64,000 bases of DNA from Agapetus fuscipes (GCA_951799405.1 OX637334.1:8742001-8806000); one strand, 5' to 3'. Numbered from the stretch's first letter, positions 23,102 through 35,316 are shown. Numbers and translations: made by a program. Notes: a model not told the origin generated them from the sequence alone.

Positions 23102-23760
23102 TAGGGATGGACAAATGAAAAAAAATATCGATATTTATCGAATCGATATTTTTAAACACTATCGAAAAATATCGATATATCGATATTTTTCCTCAATATA
23201 TTTTGGTCACTGGCGGGTAACGTCTCAAAATTTCGAAATTTTTGGGTTGTAAATTTGTCGACGGGGGGGGGGGGAGGGAGAGGAGACATCGCACGGTTAA
23301 TAATAAAGAGCAATAACTCAAAAGTTGGGAAAATCGATATTTTGCAATAAAACGCAAGAACAATGCGAGAAGAATAGGTAGAATGCGACAGCCGTTCAAT
23401 TTGGACGAATATGACCGAGATAAAACATCGATCGCCTTTTTCATCCCATACAAGTTGTACTGGTTGTCTGAACTTCAAACGTGATTTCCCAACATTCTAA
23501 TTTTTTGAGTTATTGCTCTTTATGATTAAGCGTGCGACATGCAATTTGTTACGTAAAAATGTTGGCTTCAAAACACAACCACCTTTAAAGTGTGGGGGGC
23601 AAAGTCACATTTGCAAACAAATATCGTTTTTGATACGATTTTGATACTTGAAAAAAAAAATATCGATTAGTCAATATTTCGAGTATCGATGAAAATATCG
23701 ATATTAAAAAACTATATATATCGGTACTTTTCATTTATCGATACATGTTGCTCATCCCTA
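23102..23760. mobile_element. Non-autonomous hAT element just upstream of ACAA2
   Basis: Perfect 8-bp duplication GCTGTCAG at 23094-23101 and 23761-23768; termini TAGGGATGGAC and CTCATCCCTA, the Ac-like hAT pattern. Subterminal regions are packed with ATATCGATATT repeats. An S-C-type G run lies at 23262. No transposase. Confidence 0.75.
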
Positions 23761-23803
23761 GCTGTCAGTGTCATTAGTGTCAATCCGTGTCAACCTGTCA
23801 ACC

Positions 23804-23810
23804 TATAAAA
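23804..23810 (+). promoter_or_regulatory. TATA-like element upstream of ACAA2
   Basis: TATAAAA lies 91 bases before the ACAA2 ATG, in the short unique stretch between the hAT element end (23760) and the coding start. Initiator-like TCAGTT sequences follow at about 23811 and 23870. Transcription start is inferred, not observed. Confidence 0.3.
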
Positions 23811-23900
23811 TCAGTTAATATTTTCTAATATTCCGGTATTTGATAAAAACTAAACTTTTCACCAGTTTGTCAGTTAGAAACGAGAAGTCCTATCTGCATC

Positions 23901-26900
23901 ATGTCGACTGCTGTTAAAGGTAAATAACCATATAAAACCATTTCCATATACAACTTGTAAGTAAATTTCAATGATTGATGTTCCAAAGTCCAATTCTATT
24001 TATATTGTCACAGAAACAATCTAAGTTATCAAGAAAAGGGAAAGGTGACTTCGAAAAATGTTGATTGAGGTGTGATTTTTTTAGGAATGGATAGGAACTT
24101 TTTTTTCACGGAAGTTCCAAACTTGATTTTTGTTCAGCGACCAAACATCACCCAGTAATACCAATATATTGCTTTGATTTTTTTGTATAATTTTTTTTTT
24201 TTTGTTACATCCTTTTGTCATCATTATATGGTCTCGAACTATCATATTGCCTTGTTTATGTTGTTTTCAATAAAGAAAAATCACTGCTCTGTGTAACTAT
24301 ATCAAAACCTTAAACTCAAGGTAAATCTGTATAAGTAACACGTTAAGCTAACACGGGTTTCTCAGTTAAATGCACCTTTTTCCTATTTTATACGAGAGGA
24401 AACATGAAACAAGTGTGAAAATCCTGTAGTTTAGAAGTTTTTCATGAGCACTTCCATTGTTCCTTTCCCCCAGAGAATTAGTTCACTTACCATGAAAAGT
24501 TGCACCCAATGAAGTATTTTATCCAAATTTCTCAAATAAGTGAATCAGCACTTATTCAGTTTTGCCTTTGAGGTGGCGATATAATAATCTATTATCTAAG
24601 TTGCAAAGAGATATATTAACATTTAAAATTCATATTAAATGCATGCTCACAAACAGGCACGTGTAAGTTTGTGCTTACAAATGCTGCATGTGTACTTACA
24701 ATTTAAAATGCAAACCTTAAATTAACATAAACCCTGCAACTTTTGCCGATCTTCCTTGAAACAGGGGTGATATTTGCAAAGTGATTTTTACCAACCTATA
24801 AGTCAAGGAACTAGACATCGATCCAATAATAAAATATTACTATAAAAGGAGAGCTTGTATGAAAAAGGTTATGACTCTGGATGAAATGATAGAAGTATGC
24901 AAGGATCGAAAGAAATGGCGGTTGATCTGTAATGCTGGCGTTTAAGGCTGAGGCTTTTAAAAAATATTTTTCACTTTTTTATAATAATAATAATATGCGT
25001 TTATTCCAGCTTGGTCATGTGGAGGGTGCAATACATGACCAGCCGTTATAGCCATTATAGAATATGTTTTGTAGGTTTTAATTTTTACTGTTTAGTTACT
25101 TTAATTGTTTAGTGTTTATTTGTTTTATATATTCAAATGTAATTAATTGCTTGTATTCCTTGACTTATAGGTTGGTATGATGCTGACCACCCATACTGTA
25201 AAAAATGGTTCACTTTGCCAATGTCACCCCTGTTTTAGGGAAGGTCGGCAAGAGTTGCAGGGCTTATGTTAATTTGAGATTGGGTTTTTTATATTATAGG
25301 TCCACATGCGGCATGTGTGAGCGCAAAATTATGTTTGTCTGCTTGTGGGAATGCATTTAATATGAATCTCAAATGATACATATCTTTGCAACTTAGATTT
25401 AGACTTAGCCTTTACTCCAGCAAGCCGGCTGTGTTATGTTCCAACTTCTTGTTGTTGTCATTTTCCTAGCTCTCGCCATGGAGCCAACTGAGCTATCCAC
25501 TGGATATCTTTTTCCATTTTATGTTTTTAAGCATCCTGAGCCTACAACTGTGTAGGGACCATAATGAATTAATATTTAAGTACTTATTGATGGCAGGTAT
25601 TTTCATTGTGGGCGCCAAGCGTACCCCGTTCGGGGCCTTCGGAGGGATCTTCAAAGGGAAGTCATCCACGGAGTTGCAGACTATTGCCTGCCAAGCTGCG
25701 CTGGCCCAGGCCAATCTCAGCCCTGAAAAAGTTGACAGCGTTGTCATTGGAAATGTCCTACAAGTAAACACGATGGAACTTACTTTACTTTTCACATGGC
25801 GGTTGGCAATTTAATTTCTTTGTGCCATTGGCTGCGTCACGTCATCAAAGTTTCAAATTTTTGCCTTCCGCTCGGCCAACCACTGCACTGCCTCTGAAGT
25901 CACCCTGGGAATCTATGCCCAGTCTCCCTGTACCTTCCCACAGGACACTCCTCCGCTAAGTGTGATATGGTTTATTCACTTTTTCTTCAGTCACACTTCT
26001 AAGAATTCCTCTTGCCCCATTTGCTCCACACATCTTTAACTGTATGTTCATTACAGTTAAAGATGTTAAGTTAGCATTACTATCTATTATTTTATAATAG
26101 TTGTTATTGTTCTCTAGCTTTTGTGGATTGTTTTGCTAAGAATGAGATAAAGTGAATGTAAAAGAAGTAAATTCATATTAAAAAATTGGACATGAATGAA
26201 TTGAAAGAGGTTGATTGCAAGGACAGGAAGTAATGGAAGAAAAATTGAAGAGGCTCTGTCCAACAGTGGCAGAGTTACAGTAACAATGTAAATTGATAAT
26301 TTCATGATGGGTAGAAATAGAGAGTAACACATTTAAAAGCAGTACCCAGAGTATAAAAAATACATCTCAACCATAACATTTATAAAATGTTTTTTTTTTG
26401 TAGAGGCATTAACTTTGTAATCATTCATCTTAAGAGATAGCCGGTTGTGGTATTAAATAAAATACTCATAGTAATCGAATACAAAGTGGTTTTCTTTTTA
26501 TCTCTTTATAAAATGTCTTTATCGACGGTTTAAAGGAAGGGCATAAGGGACGTTTTGGTCAAAAATGTGTTATGAATGCTATCCTACTTAAAATTTTCCG
26601 CTCTTTCTAATACGTTCAGTTTCATGGCTCTACGATGATTTTTTTGTTGTTTATGCCCAAGCAAACAACTGAGTTTTTGGAGTATGGTTTTGGTGTAACT
26701 GACAAGATTTTGTTTTGTAAAGGCGTTTGTGACATAAAAAAATCGTCCACATTAATAGGAATGCCAATAAATGTCTTTATTTTTTTATTTTAGAGCTGTG
26801 TTGATTTTAACAATATGATAAAAAAAAAAAAATTGTGTCATTTTTATGCAAGGTTAAACTTTAAACTGCTCTTATGAACAATTTAGTGTTTGCCGCTTAT

Positions 26901-29900
26901 GCCCTATTAACTTTTAACCGTCAATATTAATCTATTTTAGTTTTTTGGTAAATCACTGTGATTGGGTTTCAACATACAGATAGAAATATTAGCAGCACTA
27001 ATGTCCTGTGAGGGTTGAGTTTGTTATTAATTGTGTGTGTTGTTTGTCAGTCATCTGCAGCGGATGGCATCTTCATGCCGCGCCATGTCCTGCTGAAGTG
27101 CGGGATCCCCATAGACCGCCCAGCCCTGGGGATCAACCGACTCTGTGGTTCTGGATTCCAGGCCGTCATCAACGGAGCACAGGTACCAAGCTTTCCTACC
27201 TTTACAGCTTCAAAAATGCAACTAAGCTACACATATAGTGTAACTTCTTGCCTGCGTTAACCCCAAAGGAGTGGCATGTGGCGATCCGGTACCTATTTAT
27301 TTTTACGGGTAAGGGGGCCGGCCTCACACCATCCACTTCCAGTTGTAGTGGGGGTTTCCCAGCTCCCGAGGGGGGGCTGGTTCTCATTTCTTGTGAAGGC
27401 TGAGTACACCTTGCCGGTATTTATTTTTGATTTGAAATAGACACGGAAACGGGAAATCATTTCTGACACCCTCGTTGGCGATCGAACCCTTACTCTAGGC
27501 ATGGTATGGAATCATTCTACCAACTGAGCTTGGTATATTTTTGTGATCCGCCGGAATTCGAACCCACACCTTCCATTTACGAGTCAGAAGTGTTAACCGC
27601 AGAAGTGTTAAAACATTAAACACGTGTGAACATCCTGTAGTTTAGAAGTTTTTCATGAGCACTTCCGTTGTTCCTTTCCCCCAGAAAATGAGTTCACTTA
27701 CCATGAAAAGTTGCACCCAATGAAGTATTTTATCCACAATTTCTCAAATAAGTGAATCAGCACTTATTCAGTTTTACCTTTGAGGTGGCGATATAATACT
27801 CTATTATCTAAGTTGCCAAGAGATGTATTAAAATTTAAAATTCATATTAAATGCATGCTCACAAACAGGCATGTGTAAGTTGGTGCTTACAAATGCTGCA
27901 TGTGTACTTACAAATTAAAATGCAAACCTCAAATTAACATAAACCCTGCAACTTTTGCCAACGTTCCCTGGAACAAGGGTGACATTGGCAAAGTGAACCA
28001 TTTTTTTACAGCAGGGGGGTGCATCCCATGCCTGCACATACTCCCAATAGATAGGCAATACATGGTAAAAACGCATTTAAGCTTGATATTGAGATTTAAA
28101 ATTCAAAATCTAAGTTCGATTGGAGCCATTGTTAGCACTTCAATCAATTTCGAATCAGTTATATTTTAAAAGAATGGGAGAAAATATTTATTCTGAAATG
28201 TATTTGCCTATACCCTACGCACGCGCCCGTTTTACACTATGGGTGGTCAGTCTCATACCAACCTATAAGTCAAGGAATACAAGTAATAAATAACATGAAT
28301 GTAAACATTAATTTTAATAATGTATTAAAACAACGGAACCTAAAAAAAATAATAAAAATGATTGTTTATCAAAGAATGTTAATTAAAACTGTAAATAAAG
28401 AATTATGCTTTGTGTTTAGGACATCCTTACCGGAACAGCCAAGGTTTCCCTGACAGGCGGTGTGGACAACATGTCCCAGGCTCCGTTTGCCGTCAGAAAT
28501 GTCAGGTTTGGCACCACCCTGGGAGCCAGCATTGCCTTTGAGGACACCCTGTGGGTCGGCCTGACCGACAGCTACTGCAAACTGCCCATGGCCCTCACCG
28601 CAGAGAACCTGGCCGAGCAGTACAAGATCCCCAGAGAGGAAGTCGACAAGTTTGCTCTGCGGTCACAGCAACTGTGGAAAGCAGGTCAATAATTTTCTGC
28701 ACCTTGTCTACTTCTCTTCTCTTTCATGGCCGGTCACCCCATGTCGGGCCTTGGCCTCCATTAGCCTTGCCACCAACTGCAAATGTCTCTTGCTGTGACT
28801 CTCTAGTACGCTAACTGAAGCAGCTTGTTGGAATACTTTCTCATCTCATCTTCCCATCTCATGTCTGATAGTTCATTTTCCGCCAAATGAAAAAATAATT
28901 ACACTTTTCGGATATAAACAAACCCTTATAGGATAACTTACATTATCCTCAAGGTTTCGCAGGCGTCACAGCCAATGTCTTCCGGCGGCACCCTTTTTGT
29001 ACAACTATTGACAAGACAATGAACTTTTTTCATTTCTTTTCAGGATTGGATGCTGGTGCGTTCAATGCAGAAATAGCTCCCGTTACAGTGAATGTGAAGA
29101 AGCAGGATGTCCAGGTGACGGTGGATGAGCACCCCAGGCCTAAGACAACCATGGAAACCCTGGCCAAGCTGCCAACAGTCTTCAAGAAGAACGGGGTTGT
29201 AACGGCTGGATCAGCCTCTGTGAGTTCTCCATAAGTTGTAACAGAAACTGTTCTCTCCTTTTCAATTGCGCTACAACCCAATACTGGGCTTGGGCTCCTT
29301 CAACTTCTGCTTGCAACTTGTAAAAACTGATCCACATCCTTCCCCACTTCATCCCTCCATCTCAGTCTGAGCCTTCCCGCGCTTCTTCATTTTCAGCGAA
29401 GATCAGCGTAGACCAGTCCGTAGCTCAGTGGTAACACTTCGGACTCTGAATGGAAGGTTGTGGGTTCGAATGCCGGCGGAGCACAAAAATATACCATTTA
29501 TATTTTCAAATTTGCTCATAGCTGGGTTGAAAAATTCATAAACCTTTACCAATGACCGGTCACCAAAGGTCCACTCAGCCTTACAGCAACTGGGTCTTGC
29601 TTGAGAATTGGCGCTTTGTAGTAACGACGACCAAGCTCGTAAAAAGGTCTATAGCTCAATTGGTAGAATGCTTGAATTCCATGCCGAGAGCAAGGGTTCG
29701 ATCTCAAGCTTTACTCAGCCTTCACAAGAAATGAGAACCAGCCCTCCCGGGAGCTGGGAAACCCCCACTTCAACTGAAAGTGGTTGGTGTGAGGCCGGCC
29801 CCCTTACCCGTAAAAATAAATAGGTCCCAAATCGCCACATGCGACCTCTTCGGGGATAACGCAGGCAAGAAGTTACACTATATGTGTAGCTTAAGCCAAG

Positions 29901-32900
29901 ATTTCTTATTATGTTGCTGAAATAAACCAATTTTTGCCTATTGACGGACATAAGGAGTTCTGCACTGGTATTTATGTAGGAAAGAGCCTCAAAGTTTGTT
30001 ACCAGTACACTCTGATTCATAATATTATATTTCTGAATAAAATCTTTTTCTTGCATTATTTATTTAATATAACATAGGAATCTATGAATCTGGAAGAAAT
30101 GAAAGAAATGTTGTAAGGACAAAAAGAAATGGCGGTTGATCTGTAATGTTGGTGGTAGGGTTTTTCAAAATTTAAAATTTTAAAACTAGAATTTGTTTTC
30201 TGTTTAGTTTTTTGATGTCCATATCAGAGGCGGTTTCTATTAACGTGCATCCGTGCAGTGAGCTGCCTAGATTTTGTAATAATTTTAGCAAAAAAATGTA
30301 TACACTTTTAATAAAAATATATCGTGTGGAAGATGTGTTAAAAGATCGCTGAAGTAAAAAATCACTAATAATTATACGAAGCGCCTGATAAGCGCAAAGG
30401 ACCGCTGTCATACATAATATTATAGTATAATTATTATACTTCTCGGGGCATATCGCTCAATGCACAGAGATCTTGAAAAACTTCCATACATATTATGAAA
30501 AACTGTCGAATCCGTGGCTGTGAGAGAGATAGCAGATCAATCATAGCTTCTGTAACGCGGTAGACAAAGATGGCAAACGCCTTGCTACGTGCAACACCCA
30601 AATATTATGAAATAGTCGACGTGTGTTGACATTATATGAACAATGAACAATGAAACCATCATAAGTTAGACCCTCCGCACACTAGACGACAGGCGACAGC
30701 GACTTGTCGGCGCGAATCGGCGATCGGCGCGACTCGGCGACAAGTGTGCGGAGCTTTGAACAAAATATATTAAAACTGTCGGCCGCAGCCTGTCGTCTAG
30801 TGTGCGGAGGGTCTTACTCTCCTTAGCATTTTAAAGAAAACATTGGTTATTACAATGTTGATTGTAAATAATAATTGCCAAACTGGACTCTGGATGATTC
30901 ACATCCGTTCAGTTGTTAGTTGACGTAGAGATATACAGTCATCGGTTGGCCTTTGATTTTGCGGGAATATTTTTTACATTCTTTTAAAAATCATCGTAAA
31001 TTCATTACAAGATTGTTGTTAATTAATTTTCTAACTATGAATTTCAATAATAAAGCAGACGTGGACTTAATAAAAAAAAAATGTTGCAATGTAAAGCTAA
31101 ATTTAAAACAGTGAATAGGGTATTTAAGCATCATGGCTGTGTGGTTGTGAATGGTTTTTTTCTTTCCGTGTCGTATAATTTGTGGTGAAAAATCGTGGAG
31201 CGAAGATGTGTCATGGATCTCGCTCACCTTACTGAGGAAGTTAAACATCATGCACTTTCGTAAACTCACATTGAGCATGTAATGCCTTTAAATTGATTAG
31301 GCCAAACAGATCTTCCACAATGGCTTGATGTTGGCTATAGAGAATCAATCAAAAATTTCAATGATAAAGTGCATGAGAACAGATTAATTATACCTATCTG
31401 GAACAATTTATTTTGTTAAATTTTGTGCTGTTGTGCGGATGGATTTCCATTTTAAATAACTGTAAGTACGCGCTTAAATACATATATTCGTTATGCAAAA
31501 TAACGGGTGTAGGTATGTACTCGTGTATAGCTTAATAAAACATTATATATGTACGTATTTCTTACAATTTCCATTCAAATCAAATTGGAAAATAAAAGAA
31601 AAACTATAATTGCAGAAATTATGAACTGCCAAAAGTTTTATTGACGAGCCGCCTCTGGTCCATATATATTATTGTTTATGGATTTTAAAAATGTAATTTA
31701 TTGTGTATGTTCCTTGACTTATAGGTTGGTATGCGGCTGACCACCCATGCTGTAGAAAATGGTTCACTTTGCCAATGTCACCCAAAGTCTGGAATTGAAT
31801 TCACCATTTTTTTTTTTAATTACGTAACAAACACAATGCGACAAGCCTTTCCTGACCCATCGTATTTCTAAGGAACGAAAGCACTCGGTTAAGTGTCAAA
31901 AAAAAACTTTCACTTTCCACGGAAGTCATTGGTATGGTACATATAATTCGAAGAACTTTGACACTTTCAGTAAAATTATCTATTAAATTGTACTTTGTGA
32001 AAAGTTGTAAAATTGCAAGCGTACTAGATACCGGAAAAAGGACGTGTTTCTGAATCGACCGACCAGGTCGATGTAATTAAAATACAAAAAATAAAAATGT
32101 ACATGAGAGAACAGTGCATTGTTATGTAATATGCCATTGTTATTTTAGTTGAACAAGGACATTGTGTGACACTTACAGTTTACGATTGTTTTATTTTTGG
32201 AATTCGACACTTAAAAATTATGGATGTAAGGCAGTGGCTCTTAACTAAAATGAAAGTCATATATCTAATCTAATCTAACTAATCTAAGCTGCAAAGATAT
32301 ATATCATTTAAGATTTATATTAAATGCATTCCAACAAGCAGACATGTATAATTTCGCGCTAACACATGCCGCATGTGGACCTACAATATAAAAACCCAAT
32401 TCAAATGAACATAAGCCCTGCAACTCTTGCCGTCCTTCCCTGAAACAGGGGTGACATTGGCAAAGTGAACCATTTTTTACAGTATGGGTGGTCAGCCGCA
32501 TACCAACCTATAAGTCAAGGAACATACATGACAAATTACATTTTTTAAATCAATAAATAATAATATATACATGGACATCAACAAATAATTATTTTATTTT
32601 TCTCTGCAGGATGACTATATAGGCCTATGTGACAAGGGTTCTTCACGATCAATAACAATTTTTTGTTTCACTTTCTATGGTAAAAAAGCCCAACCGGCTG
32701 ACTTTTTTTTGTGCAAGTTTTAATATTTACGACTTATTAGCTCGAAAACATTTATTTGTATAATTTATATGGTAATATTACTAACAAATAATTGTCATTA
32801 ATTTGCCAGTGATAAAGTATTGTTGACATTTTTAATGTAACTTTAATGAATTGCTCAAGATTAGTTGGTTTCTTGTTTTTGCAATGACTTTCAGTTGTTA

Positions 32901-35316
32901 GACCTTAGGTCAAAGTACAAAGATTATGAGCTGATAAGAGGTATCAAATATTTGGCTGAGGCTTAGTCAACACTAAATGTCTGATAAGATGTGAATAATA
33001 AAAATAAAATATGTCCTGCTACTTGATTATCATGTAAGACTTAAATGCCAAGAAATAACTTTATTTTAACAACTTTTTATACCACCAAGGTGTGAAACAA
33101 ATTAACTGATTCCAAGCCAATGGAGTCTGCACATTTATAATATCCATCAGCTGAATAACGTTACAGGTTTTTGCCCATAGTTAATAAAAAATAGAATTCC
33201 AGATCTATAATCTATAGGTAATCTGAGTTACAAAGATTTATCAATATTGATCGGCCATAAAACGTATTTGGAACCGAATAACGTTGGTCTGAATCTTGCG
33301 TCTAGCCCACTTGACCATAACTTCGACCCTGGTTCAACAGATGCCATTGCATGCACACAAGCTTCTGCTTTCGCATGAAGACAACTGGCCTGGCAAAATA
33401 GGTTGGTGGATTGCATTCCTTTCCACAAATCTATTTAAAAAATAAAAATAAATTAGTGCATGCTCACAAGCAGACAAGAGATAACTACGTATAAAATTAA
33501 AAAAACAAATCTCAAATGAATATAAACCCTGCAACTCTTGGTGCTTCACACCATCGTCACACCAACCTTAATATGACGCTGGCCACCCTTAAGTTTTTTT
33601 TTTTTTTAACTGATGTTTCATAAAAACTTCTCAGATTTTGCAACATAACCAAATTTCTTTCGTAGCTAAAACTTTGTAGTTAGATGTGTCTGTCATAATT
33701 TCCAGGGTATCTGTGATGGAGCGGGCTCTGTAATCCTTGCATCCGAGGAGGCCGTCTCCTCACTGGGCCTGTCTCCGCTGGCCCGGCTGACTGGCTGGTC
33801 CACTGTGGGGGTGGAGCCCAGCATCATGGGGATCGGCCCGGTTCCCGCCATACAGAACCTGCTCAAGGCTACCAAGCTCACACTCAATGACATTGATCTG
33901 ATTGAGGTAAATTTTTCAATAAATCAAATGCCTGATAACGGGATTGTCCACGTTTCTGCAAAGAAGATACCAGCTGGTTTGCGTCCACAAAAAAGATCAA
34001 TAAAAAGGTGAAAGGATAACTCATCCTCAGTGTCACAAATTTTGAAGCAACAGATCCAACATACAAAAAGAAGATTCTCAATACAAATATATATTATTTT
34101 GATTATGATTTGAAAAAGTTCTTTCCTGCATGTTGATGTCTGCGGAGGGTGCAAGCTGTAGAGCGAGCATTGCATACAGGTTAAAGTTGGCAACATATTA
34201 TGTTTTGCATTATGTATTATGGTTAAAAATTCATTTAACCCTGGCATTAAGATCTATTTTTTTTTTAAATTAATATTTCTCTTCAAAAATATAATTCAAA
34301 TTTACTATTTAAGTTGAGCTATTTTTTTAAGGAATTTTGTGCGGGAGGCTCCCCAATTTTTTAATGTCTTGGGGATCTATGTCACCCTGGAAGGGTTGCT
34401 TCTGTGGTGGGGCACTGCAAGAAAGTGGTGTAGGTACATCAAATACATCTGTCAGATCTCAGTCATTGTTTATAATCATATATATTTTAAAGTGTTTGTC
34501 AAAAGCAAAAGAACAAACTAAATTATTCAGAAAGGTATTTTCTTGAACCCAGCGGAAATGCGTGATGAGCTATTGTGCAAAAGCAAACACAATACCATGG
34601 TTTGTTTTCAGATCAATGAGGCGTTTGGGGTGCAGACCATGGCTTGTGCGCAGGCCCTGAAGCTCGACATGGAGAGACTGAATGTCAACGGTGGCGCCAT
34701 CGCTCTGGGACATCCTCTGGCCGCCTCAGGGGCTCGCATCACAGCACACCTCGTGCACGAACTCAAGTAAACAACAATCATTTCATTTTTCTCAACGGAA
34801 CCTCTATCTCTCCATGGTGCTACAGCTCAAAATTCTTCTTGTCCTCTCCAACACCTGTCTCGTGCAATTGTCTACCAACTTGCCACCTAGAGTAGCTGTG
34901 TAACATCTTCCATTCATTCACTCTTTATAACTACCTCTATATTATGGAAGGGGGGGGGGGGGGTAGACACGCAATTTGATAGATGGGTGGTTTGTATAAT
35001 TTTTCATGAACCCCCTCTTATAACTTGTGGACCCCTATTTTTATGCCACATCAATGTAGACCCCCGTTGAGTATCCCGTGGACCACTTTGGGAATCACTA
35101 CTCTATAAGAACTGATCTATAACCGGTCATAGGTCAAGTTAAAAAGTTGGAAAAAGACTGGCTCCTCTCGGCAATCAGAACCCCTTTGCGACTGTATATG
35201 CCATTTTATCAATCGACACTATTTTTTCTATTTTCAGACGTCGAGGACTCAAGAGAGGAATCGGAGCAGCTTGCATTGGAGGTGGACAAGGAATCGCACT
35301 CCTCATCGAAGTCTAA
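23901..35316 (+). CDS. ACAA2: Mitochondrial 3-ketoacyl-CoA thiolase (acetyl-CoA acyltransferase 2), complete, 8 exons
   Basis: Thiolase of the last step of mitochondrial fatty-acid beta-oxidation: it cleaves 3-ketoacyl-CoA with CoA to acetyl-CoA and a shortened acyl-CoA. Coding exons read from sequence: 23901-23919, 25597-25763, 27051-27182, 28420-28684, 29044-29219, 33706-33906, 34612-34766, 35238-35316. All introns are GT-AG and phases join without a frame break, giving 397 codons plus TAA, the same length as human ACAA2. The nucleophile Cys is at about residue 94 (RLCGSGFQ), followed by NEAFG at 322-326, the His motif GHP at 353-355, and the second Cys in ACIGGGQG at 383-390. The N-terminus ([19 protein letters not shown]) aligns from the start; as in mammalian ACAA2 the targeting signal would be uncleaved. 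A hAT element ends 140 bp before the ATG. Introns carry LINE, SINE and hAT copies. The gene converges on CPSF3. Confidence 0.95.
24408..24830 (-). repeat. Composite repeat in ACAA2 intron 1, duplicated in intron 3
   Basis: A 190-bp lead (ATCCTGTAGTTTAGAAG ... GAGGTGGCGATATAATA) joined to an inverted RTE 3' end (24592-24830). The same composite occurs at 27622-28275, so the lead is either part of an RTE-derived unit or was duplicated with it. Confidence 0.6.
24838..25412 (+). mobile_element. 5'-truncated RTE copy (ORF end plus 3' UTR)
   Basis: The ORF tail reads [20 protein letters not shown] and [11 protein letters not shown], as in the intact RTE, then a 3' UTR ending GATTTAGACTTAG. It has an extra stretch at about 24980-25060 (CAGCTTGGTCATGTGGAGGG) absent from the intact copy, so it is another subfamily. 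Confidence 0.65.
26195..26310 (+). pseudogene. RTE ORF C-terminal relic in ACAA2 intron 2
   Basis: ATGAATTGAAAGAGGTTGATTG and the bases after it read as a decayed version of [11 protein letters not shown], followed by AGTGGCAGAG. Confidence 0.35.
26525..26930. mobile_element. Possible inverted-repeat element in ACAA2 intron 2
   Basis: GACGGTTTAAAGG and GGGCATAAGG at the left are mirrored by CTTATGCCCT and TTTTAACCGTC at the right. No clean duplication could be fixed. Confidence 0.3.
27222..27535 (-). mobile_element. tRNA-derived SINE, family B
   Basis: Begins inside the 3' flank of ACAA2 exon 3 (about 40 bases after the donor). It carries the family blocks AGTGTAACTTC, GGGGGCCGGCC and TTCTCATTTCTTGTGAAGGC, and a degraded tRNA-like head. 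Confidence 0.6.
27535..27605 (-). mobile_element. Head fragment of a family C SINE
   Basis: On minus, box B is GGTTCGAATTCC-like, with GTTAACACTTCTGACTCG. It matches the head of 29408-29637. Confidence 0.45.
27800..28275 (-). mobile_element. RTE 3' end, split by a hAT MITE
   Basis: Inverted RTE 3' UTR from 27800 to 28011, resuming at 28230 (TATGGGTGGTCAG ... CAACCTATAAGTCAAGG). Confidence 0.65.
28012..28229. mobile_element. 218-bp hAT MITE
   Basis: Eight-base duplication TTTTACAG/TTTTACAC at 28004-28011 and 28230-28237 inside an RTE 3' UTR. Imperfect TIR CAGGGGGGTGCAT versus CGGGCGCGTGCGT. Confidence 0.55.
28708..28860 (-). pseudogene. LINE ORF C-terminal relic in ACAA2 intron 4
   Basis: The minus strand reads [18 protein letters not shown] and later TARDICSWW, like the R-W-x-D-E/D ... 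A-x-D-R-x-x-W tail of non-LTR ORFs. Confidence 0.4.
29258..29380 (-). pseudogene. LINE ORF C-terminal relic in ACAA2 intron 5
   Basis: The minus strand reads [20 protein letters not shown], a typical non-LTR C-terminal motif, starting 38 bases after the exon 5 donor. Confidence 0.4.
29408..29637 (+). mobile_element. tRNA-derived SINE, family C
   Basis: Head GACCAGTCCGTAGCTCAGTG with box B GGGTTCGAATGCC. The body has GGGTTGAAAAATTCAT, GACCGGTCACCAAAGGTC and AACTGGGTC. Other copies or parts: 27535-27605, 42080-42175, 50803-50935, 56467-56522, 63030-63193. Confidence 0.6.
29645..29895 (+). mobile_element. tRNA-derived SINE, family B, directly after a family C copy
   Basis: The head has a TATAGCTCAATTGGTAGAAT box A region and box B GGGTTCGATCTC. 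The body is the plus-strand version of the 27222 copy, ending CACTATATGTGTAGCTTA. Confidence 0.65.
30075..30170 (+). pseudogene. RTE ORF C-terminal relic
   Basis: GAATCTGGAAGAAATGAAAG and AAAGAAATGGCGGTTGATCT correspond to the [22 protein letters not shown] end of the RTE ORF. Confidence 0.5.
30225..31657 (+). mobile_element. hAT element in ACAA2 intron 5, decayed, 1.4 kb
   Basis: Perfect 8-bp duplication GTCCATAT at 30217-30224 and 31658-31665; TIR CAGAGGCGG at the left and CCGCCTCTG at the right. Interior frames with stops (for example [21 protein letters not shown] near 31320) may be transposase remains. It hosts a smaller MITE. Confidence 0.7.
30669..30813. mobile_element. 145-bp Harbinger-type MITE nested in the hAT element
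   Basis: TTA at 30666-30668 and 30814-30816; perfect 26-bp TIR beginning GACCCTCCGCACACTAGACG. Confidence 0.7.
31705..31790 (+). mobile_element. RTE 3' UTR fragment
   Basis: CTTGACTTATAGGTTGGTAT through TTTGCCAATGTCACCC, then abruptly unrelated sequence. Confidence 0.55.
32277..32535 (-). mobile_element. RTE 3' end
   Basis: Full inverted match to the RTE 3' UTR from TAAGCTGCAAAGATATATAT to ACCTATAAGTCAAGGAACA. Confidence 0.65.
32540..33280. other. ACAA2 intron 5, nothing recognised
   Basis: AT-rich unique-looking sequence with no motif that I can assign. Confidence 0.3.
33285..33590 (-). mobile_element. Decayed SINE A body followed by an RTE 3' end relic
   Basis: The SINE A words CCCTGGTTCAACAGATG and AATAGGTTGGTGGATTGCAT (plus orientation) are at 33328-33420. 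Inverted RTE words (ACAAGCAGACAAG, CCCTGCAACTCTTG) follow to 33590. Confidence 0.45.
34950..35103 (-). mobile_element. hAT (Buster-like) end fragment with a poly-G tract, ACAA2 intron 7
   Basis: On minus, GTAGTGATTCCCAAAGTGG resembles the CAGTGGTTCCCAAA class of hAT termini. A run of about 15 G and GGTAGACAC lies at the other side, as in the fragment at 49027-49128. Confidence 0.45.
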
